Source of the DNA: Treponema sp.
GTDB taxonomy: Bacteria > Spirochaetota > Spirochaetia > Treponematales > Breznakiellaceae
Reading direction: 5' to 3'
DNA length: 6,429 nucleotides
NCBI GenBank assembly: GCA_031261385.1
Contig: JAISJS010000009.1
Span: 1-6,429, forward strand
In this document: positions 1 to 6,000 of the stretch, in pieces
Numbering within the stretch: the stretch's first letter is position 1
Layout: every line of letters begins with the position of its first letter
Translations under genes and position numbers: made by a program
Notes under the pieces: model-generated
Databases searched by the model: none
What the model was told of the DNA's origin: nothing
What the model saw: the letters and a program-made list of their open reading frames with translations, nothing else

Positions 1-3000
1 TTCCGAGGTGGATGAAAACGAAAGGTCCAGAAACTTGGTAATTCCGAGGGTAAAGCCCAGGTTAAAGCCCAGGTTGGAATTGGTAAGCCGCTGAAAATCA
101 AGATAAAACCGCGTACCCAGGTTCAGCGAAAACGAAAGCCGGTTATTCCAGAGCTGGGTTTTGCTGAAACTTTTGCTGTAGCCCAGGCTAAGGTCACGCG
201 ATTTAAGACTCGGCTCCCCGGTATTCAGCACCCAGCCTTTTCCTCCAACAAAGTCATACCCCTGCGAACGGGTCGCGGTAAACGCCGCAGAAAAACCCGA
301 CATGGAAAAGTTTGTTGTAAGGGTGGTCAACTCCCGTTCCTCGGTATCCAAAACCAGATACTGCGAAAGGGAAGCCTTGCTTCCAAACCGGATGGTTTCG
401 GTGGCGTAAAACGGTTCGAGTTTCCGCTTGTCTTCCTCGCCGGGATTAAGGATGCGCATATGGGCATTGGTTTCGGTGATCCAAACCCGGAAGGTGGCGT
501 TTGCCGAAAGCGCAACATCTTTGGGAGGCAGATCGGAGCTCAGGGTAAAGGTCTGTGTTTTATCCATGACGGCGGCGTTTATATTGGTAGAAAATGAATG
601 GGTATTTAAATTATCTTTATCCCAGGCGCCATACTTGACTTCCCAATCGGGATCATCGCCGGTTCCGATAAAATTTGATTTTGCCAGAAGCCCCCCAAAA
701 TTGTATTGCACACTTGAACTTCCCCAGACACTGCTCCGGAAAAGGGGCCGTATGGAAGCAGTATATGCATAGGACGTGGAGAAATAACTTTGGCTGTATG
801 CCTGCCTGTTGGCCTCGGAAACTTTAACCGGATCAGGATTTCCTGAAGCATCAGTATATTCTTCTGCCTCCTCGTTAATAAAGCTGTATTCCCGCCAGGA
901 ACCATTCCCGCTGAAAGAAAAAGAATTGGTATAGAATCCGCTGGAATCGCTGAGGTTAAACGTTGTACTGGCGTCACCGCCAAAGGTGGAGAGGATCGAT
1001 GAAACTTCACCCCAATCAATTGTATCATATTCAGGCCAATGCTGGGTTCTGAATTGCAGTTCCGAGGCGGCGGTCGGGCTTAAGCGGTAATCAATATTGA
1101 ACAGGGTGTTTCCCGCACGGGGCAAATCAAAGCGCTGGGCCAGTACCGGGGGCGACAGCGGATCGGGGGTTTTCTTTTTCGGATCTTTTTGAACGTCTTC
1201 TGTCTCCCATGGAGAGCGGGGCACGCCGATGTTTTTTAAGATATCTTCAGGTTCGATAATCCTGGCAGGCTCTTTTGTAACGGCGGAAGCCCTGCCGAGC
1301 GAAAGGGGGGACCCCGAAATGCTGCCGCTCACATTGAAGATAGTGAGCTTATCGGGATGAAAAAAGTTTCTTTCGGGTGCGGTTGAATTCTGGGGAATGG
1401 ACGCCGAAGGTTTGTACTTAAAAGCAAGGGTGCTGGTTATGCTGGAGAGGGACAGGCCCGAAATGTACGGGGCAAGTTTGGGAAATGACGGGTTCACCGA
1501 TCCTGAAAGCCGCCACTCATAGGCCCCCAGCAGGCTGTCGGTTGTTTCCTCTACCGCAGCGGCGTTCCCCTCCTGTATCATGTGCATATAATCCATCTCT
1601 TCCGACCGGTTTAAAAAGTCCCTGTCCACCGACGGATCCGAATAGTAGGGAAAAGTCCATGACAATGAGCCGAACTTTAGATTCAGGGAACCGCTGTAGT
1701 TCAGACGATACCGGAACGGCACATCCCAGGATATAAACCGTGAATGGTTCCAGTCGCTGGTTCCGTCATACGCCGGGGCAAAGGGGGTATAATTCCCCGT
1801 ACTCGGGTTGCCGATGGTCCGGGTAATCCCGATACCGGCGCTGAGGTTTGTGCCGCCGAGTACCCCCTTTGAGGGCAGGGTCATTTCGGCGCCGATATAG
1901 GCCCCAAGATTGGCATAGAGATCAATTAACGCTTTGAGGGTAGTGCTGCCCGGGTCCACAGATTTTTTACCGGTACTCCTGAGGAACATCCCCTGCCTGA
2001 CCTTTTCCGTATTGCCGCTTGCCCCCAATATTTTTGTAATCGAACTTTCCGAAGAAGAACTTGCCTGGGGTCTCCCCAAAATGTACGTGGTAGTCTGCAC
2101 AAAATTTCCTTCACGGGAACGGAATCCCAGAACCGGGTGAAATATTATCTCATCGGAGGGGTAATAGAAAAAGGGGAAATACAGCATGGGAATTTCACCC
2201 ACCTTAAGAACCGCATTGAGAATCGCAAAATCCGATCCCGGAAGCAGCCAAATTTTTGACGCGCTGACCGACCAAAAGGTTTCCTCGCTTTGCGCGTTGG
2301 AAATTTCTGCCCGGGTAAGCACGGTTACTTCTTCATCACTGCGGGAAATAACGGTTCCCGCAAAACGGTAGGTGGTATTGTCGCTTGACAGTGAACGTTC
2401 GGATACGCCGCCCAGAAAAATACTGGACCAGTTATCAATATTCACCGTGATCGACTCGCCCTTAAAAGTTTCGACCGAATCCCCATCCCGCTTGGTATAC
2501 TCCACTCCGCCGGAAGCGGTTATCAGGTTCCGGGTCCGGTTGTACAGAATTTCCCAGGCAGTTATTGTATGCACCGCCTCCCCGTCCTTCAGGCTCACCA
2601 CCACGTCCCCGACAAGCCGCGCATACTCCTCGTCCACCACTTCCAGGGTAAAATATTCGGTACTCCGGGCAGACTCAATGGTGATGATCTTCTGCTTTAT
2701 CTCCGTTTCCCCGGGCGCCGCAGGTTCCACCAGTTCAAAATGAGCGCGGAGCCGTTGCGCCAATGCCTCTCTGGCGCCTCCCTCCGGAAGGCCGAGGCTC
2801 CGGCACCATGCGGCAAGTTCCGTCAGCGTTGAGGTTTTGATTTCCAGTTCGATGCGGGAACTTTCCGGTTTTGAGGCCGCGCCGGAATTTGCTGCAGTGA
2901 AATCTGCCGCCGGGTATTCAATTTCCGGTTCAGAGACCTGAGTATTCAGAGCCGCCTCCGTATCCTCCTGTGCGTACAGGGAACACGGCGGAACACAACA

Positions 3001-3054
3001 GAGAAAAAGGGAGAAAAGTAAAACTGCCCGGAACCCGAAACGGAATATGCTCAT
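1..3054 (-). CDS. lptD: LptD/OstA-family outer-membrane assembly protein (partial; 3' end beyond the window)
   Basis: In well-studied bacteria LptD is the outer-membrane barrel that, with LptE, places LPS in the outer leaflet. Here 1018 codons are visible without a stop, already longer than E. coli LptD (784 aa). ATG 3054 is chosen because it gives a clean signal peptide: basic FRFGFR, a hydrophobic core at about residues 10-20, and probable cleavage after SLYA at residue 28. Next come an acidic stretch, a SAP-like motif (75-106), an OstA/LptA-type periplasmic domain (about 128-290) and the LptD hallmark GEIPMLYFPFFYYP (286-299). From about 300 on, alternating polar and aromatic strands indicate a large barrel, interrupted by a charged proline/lysine-rich loop at about 598-640. 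The visible mature part has one cysteine (C84), so the E. coli disulfide pattern is absent. Many treponemes lack LPS, so the cargo may be another glycolipid. Family membership is fairly sure; the substrate is unknown. Confidence 0.85.
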   Translation of the reverse strand, partial: MSIFRFGFRAVLLFSLFLCCVPPCSLYAQEDTEAALNTQVSEPEIEYPAADFTAANSGAASKPESSRIELEIKTSTLTELAAWCRSLGLPEGGAREALAQRLRAHFELVEPAAPGETEIKQKIITIESARSTEYFTLEVVDEEYARLVGDVVVSLKDGEAVHTITAWEILYNRTRNLITASGGVEYTKRDGDSVETFKGESITVNIDNWSSIFLGGVSERSLSSDNTTYRFAGTVISRSDEEVTVLTRAEISNAQSEETFWSVSASKIWLLPGSDFAILNAVLKVGEIPMLYFPFFYYPSDEIIFHPVLGFRSREGNFVQTTTYILGRPQASSSSESSITKILGASGNTEKVRQGMFLRSTGKKSVDPGSTTLKALIDLYANLGAYIGAEMTLPSKGVLGGTNLSAGIGITRTIGNPSTGNYTPFAPAYDGTSDWNHSRFISWDVPFRYRLNYSGSLNLKFGSLSWTFPYYSDPSVDRDFLNRSEEMDYMHMIQEGNAAAVEETTDSLLGAYEWRLSGSVNPSFPKLAPYISGLSLSSITSTLAFKYKPSASIPQNSTAPERNFFHPDKLTIFNVSGSISGSPLSLGRASAVTKEPARIIEPEDILKNIGVPRSPWETEDVQKDPKKKTPDPLSPPVLAQRFDLPRAGNTLFNIDYRLSPTAASELQFRTQHWPEYDTIDWGEVSSILSTFGGDASTTFNLSDSSGFYTNSFSFSGNGSWREYSFINEEAEEYTDASGNPDPVKVSEANRQAYSQSYFSTSYAYTASIRPLFRSSVWGSSSVQYNFGGLLAKSNFIGTGDDPDWEVKYGAWDKDNLNTHSFSTNINAAVMDKTQTFTLSSDLPPKDVALSANATFRVWITETNAHMRILNPGEEDKRKLEPFYATETIRFGSKASLSQYLVLDTEERELTTLTTNFSMSGFSAAFTATRSQGYDFVGGKGWVLNTGEPSLKSRDLSLGYSKSFSKTQLWNNRLSFSLNLGTRFYLDFQRLTNSNLGFNLGFTLGITKFLDLSFSSTSE
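51..74 (-). repeat. Perfect 12-bp tandem duplication within a barrel strand of the LptD-like gene
   Basis: The plus-strand unit taaagcccaggt occurs twice in direct succession (51-62 and 63-74). It keeps the frame and gives NLGFNLGFTLG in the protein, lengthening a beta-strand-like segment by four residues. It looks like a replication-slippage duplication tolerated in a barrel strand. Confidence 0.85.
2737..2832 (-). other. SAP-like helix-loop-helix motif near the N-terminus of the LptD-like protein
   Basis: Residues 75-106 read STLTELAAWCRSLGLPEGG followed by AREALAQRLRAHF. The spacing of L..L..WC...GLP.GG....L..RL matches the SAP/HeH pattern (leucines, central GLP and G, terminal RL). SAP motifs normally bind nucleic acid, but this one follows a signal peptide and would lie in the periplasm, so it more likely serves as a small protein- or envelope-binding module. 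It sits between the acidic post-signal region and the OstA domain. The assignment is by eye. Confidence 0.55.
3051..3054 (-). promoter_or_regulatory. ATGA stop-start overlap coupling uvrA to the lptD-like gene
   Basis: The UvrA stop TGA (3053-3051) overlaps the ATG of the next gene (3054-3052) in the four-base arrangement ATGA. The 20 bases before this ATG (through CCCAAAGCA) hold no clear Shine-Dalgarno sequence, so the downstream gene is probably translated by ribosomes that terminate on uvrA and restart. The overlap is seen directly; coupling is inferred from this well-known layout. Confidence 0.85.
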
Positions 3055-6000
3055 TGCTTTGGGATCAGCCGCTGTTGGGATTTGACGGGCTTTATGCCGG
3101 GCTTTACGCCGGGCTTGCTGCCGGTTCTGTGGCTTGAGCGGAGGTTCCTTTCAAGCATCGATTTGATATATGAACCCGTATAGGATTTGGGATAGCGGGA
3201 AATTTCCTCCGGGGTCCCGGTAACGACAATTTCCCCGCCCTTGTCCCCTCCTTCGGGACCCAGATCGATTATATGATCCGCCTGGAGCAGCACATCCAGG
3301 TTATGCTCAATCATAATCACCGTATTCCCCTGATCCACCAGCCGCTGGATCACCTCCATTAATTGTTTTACATCGGCAAAGTGCAGCCCCGTTGTAGGCT
3401 CATCAAGAATGTACAAGGTCTTACCGGTGGAGCGTTTGGAAAGTTCCAGGGCCAGCTTTACCCGCTGCGCCTCGCCCCCGGAAAGGGTCAGCGCCGACTG
3501 CCCGAGTTTAACATAGCCCAGGCCTACCGAAAGCAGCGTATTCATTTTCCAGGCGATGGCGGGAATAGGGGCAAAAAAAACAGCGGCTTCTTCAATCGTC
3601 ATATCAAGTACATCGGCAATGTTCTTTCCCTTGTAACGGATTTCCAGCGTTTCCTTGTTGAAGCGCTGACCGCGGCACACATCACAGGTGATGTATACAT
3701 CGGGAAGAAAGTTCATCTCAATCCTGATGGTCCCATCCCCCGAACAATTTTCACAGCGGCCCCCCTTTACGTTAAACGAAAAACGCCCGACCTTATACCC
3801 CCGCATCTTTGCCTCGGGAAGGCTGGCGAAAAGATCCCGTATCGCGGTAAAAACTCCCACGTACGTTGCGGGGTTGGACCGCGGAGTGCGTCCAATGGGA
3901 CTCTGGTCGATATCGATGACCTTGTCGATATATTCCATCCCTTCAATTTTTTTATACGCGCCTTCGATATGATTTGATCCGTAAATTTTATTTGCAAGGG
4001 CGGGGTACAGCACATCGGCAAGGAGCGTCGATTTGCCGGAACCGGAAACGCCGGTGATGCAGGTAAAAACACCCAGCGGAATTTCCACATCGATGTTTTT
4101 AAGGTTATGCTCGGTTACCCCGTTAAGGGTTATAAAGTTTCCGTTTCCCTGCCGCCGTTTTGCAGGAATATCCATGATGAGGGTCCCCGCAAGGTACTGC
4201 CCGGTAAGGCTCTCGCTCACCTTCATCACCTCGTCGGGGGTTCCCTGGGCTACAATCCTGCCGCCGTGAACCCCCGCGCCGGGACCTAAGTCCACAAGAT
4301 GGTCGGCCATACGGAGCGTCTGTTCATCATGCTCCACGACGATAAGGGTGTTCCCCAAATTGCGGAGGTACAGCAGCGTGTCGATAAGCCGCTGGTTATC
4401 CCGCTGGTGAAGGCCGATGGACGGCTCGTCCAAAATGTACAGCACCCCGACAAGGCTCGACCCGATTTGTGTTGCAAGCCTGATCCGCTGGGCCTCGCCG
4501 CCGGAAAGCGTCGCCGACTTCCGTTCCAGGGTCAGGTAGTCAAGGCCGACGTTCTGCATAAACCCAAGGCGTGCGTGTATCTCTTTTAAAATCTGATTGG
4601 AGATTTTTTTTTCGCTCTTGTTGAATTTAACCGAGTCAAAAAATTTGATGGAATCGGTCACCGAGAAATTGGTAATCTCCCAAATGTTCCTGCCCCCAAC
4701 GGTTACCCCAAGGGCCTCCGGTTTAAGGCGTTTGCCTTCACATTCCTCACAGGGCTTTTGGCTCATGAATTTTTCAAGCCAGTCCTTAATGCCCTGGGAC
4801 TGGGTTTCCATATACCGTTTCCGGAGGTCTTCAAGCACACCGGGAAATTTCGATTGATATTCAAAGTGACCGGTTTTTGCCCGGTTTTCGTAACGGACTT
4901 TGATCTCGTCCTTGCTGCCGTAAAGAATCGCATCCATCACCTTCTTTGGCAGATCCTTAAACGGCGTATCCAGGCTGAACTTGTAATGCTTTGCAAGGCT
5001 GTCAAACCGGCTGCGGTGCCAGGCGCTGTCCGGGTTATACGGAATACAGCCCCCTTCGTTAAAGGAAAGGGAGCGGTTGGGGATCACAAGGTCCGGATCA
5101 AATTCAAGTTTGACCCCAAGCCCCGAACAGGCGGGACAGGCCCCATAGGGGTTATTAAACGAAAAAAGCCGCGGCTGCAATTCGGGAATTGAAATTCCGC
5201 AGTCCGGGCAGGCGTTCTTCTGGGAAAAAAACACCTCCTTCCCCTTTACCCCTTCACCCTCCACATTCTTCCCTTCCGTATAGACCAGCATGATCCCTTC
5301 GGCAGCCTGTAACGCCGCTTCCACCGACTCGGCAAGCCGCGAACGAATCTCGTTTTTTATCACAAGGCGGTCAACAATAATTTCTATCGTATGTTTTTTC
5401 TGTTTGTCCAGGGTGATTTTTTCATCAAGGTTCACCGGTACCCCATCTATCCGCGCCCGGGCAAACCCCGCCTTCCGCGCATCCTCGATAATCTTCTGGT
5501 GTTCGCCTTTTTTGCCGCGAATAGCCGGCGCAAGGAGCTGAATCTTTGTCCCCTCCCCCATCTGCATAATCGTATCGATGATCTGATCCACCGGCTGTTC
5601 GCGGATCTCCCTGCCGCATTGGGGACAATGGGGAATACCGATACGGGCATAGAGCAGCCGGTAATAGTCGTAAATCTCGGTAACCGTTCCCACAGTGGAC
5701 CGGGGGTTGCGGTGGGTGGTTTTTTGTTCTATAGAGATGGCGGGGGAAAGCCCCTCAATGTAATCAAGATCAGGCTTGTCCATACGGCCCAAAAACTGCC
5801 GCGCATAGGCGGAAAGACTCTCCACATAGCGCCGCTGCCCCTCGGCAAAAATCGTATCAAAGGCCAAAGAACTCTTGCCCGACCCGGAAAGGCCCGAAAT
5901 AACAATGAGTTTATCCCGCGGCAGCTCTAAATCTATATTTTTAAGATTATGTTCCCGGGCGCCTTTGATGATGAGTTTATCCATACTATAGCAGTGTAGC

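Larger units (their letters stand above)
3051..5984 (-). other. uvrA: Canonical UvrA portion, with internal ATG start at 5984-5982
   Basis: This is the part of the long frame that matches ordinary UvrA proteins. From the ATG the protein reads MDKLIIKGAREHNLKNI, and its Walker A lysine falls at position 37, the same as in E. coli UvrA, so this ATG is the expected start of a non-fused protein of 977 residues. No Shine-Dalgarno-like purine run lies within 15 bases upstream (the sequence is GCTACACTGCTATAGT). Independent initiation here would have to be weak, leaderless or otherwise unusual. It is listed separately because an annotator trimming the HTH domain would choose this start. Confidence 0.6.

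Noticed and set aside
606..1028. Minus-strand open frame of 140 codons
   Set aside because: It overlaps the LptD-like frame in another phase and shows no barrel pattern or recognisable motif.
2372..2743. Plus-strand open frame of 123 codons, and the overlapping frame at 2569-2832
   Set aside because: Both are antisense to the OstA-like and SAP-like region of the LptD-like protein, which has clear signal peptide and domain features; the plus-strand products have none.
2983..3001. Possible lipoprotein signal (cysteines C19, C20 and C24 in the LptD-like signal peptide)
   Set aside because: The residues before each cysteine (L, C, P) do not suit a lipobox, even the relaxed spirochaetal form, and a good signal peptidase I site follows at SLYA.
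3363..3977. Plus-strand open frame of 204 codons
   Set aside because: It lies wholly opposite conserved UvrA motifs of the second ATPase half, and its translation resembles no protein family I recognise.
4286..4477. Frameshift or split in UvrA suggested by short alternative frames around 4286-4589
   Set aside because: The main frame reads continuously through the signature and Walker B motifs here, so no disruption is present.
5616..5627. Extra CxxC pair (C257/C260) in UvrA as a novel metal site
   Set aside because: A CPxCG sequence at this place is, as I recall, common in UvrA proteins outside the enterobacteria, so it is not specific to this protein.
5391..5930. Plus-strand open frame of 179 codons
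   Set aside because: It is antisense to the first Walker A and UvrB-binding part of UvrA; shadow frames are expected here from the codon bias.
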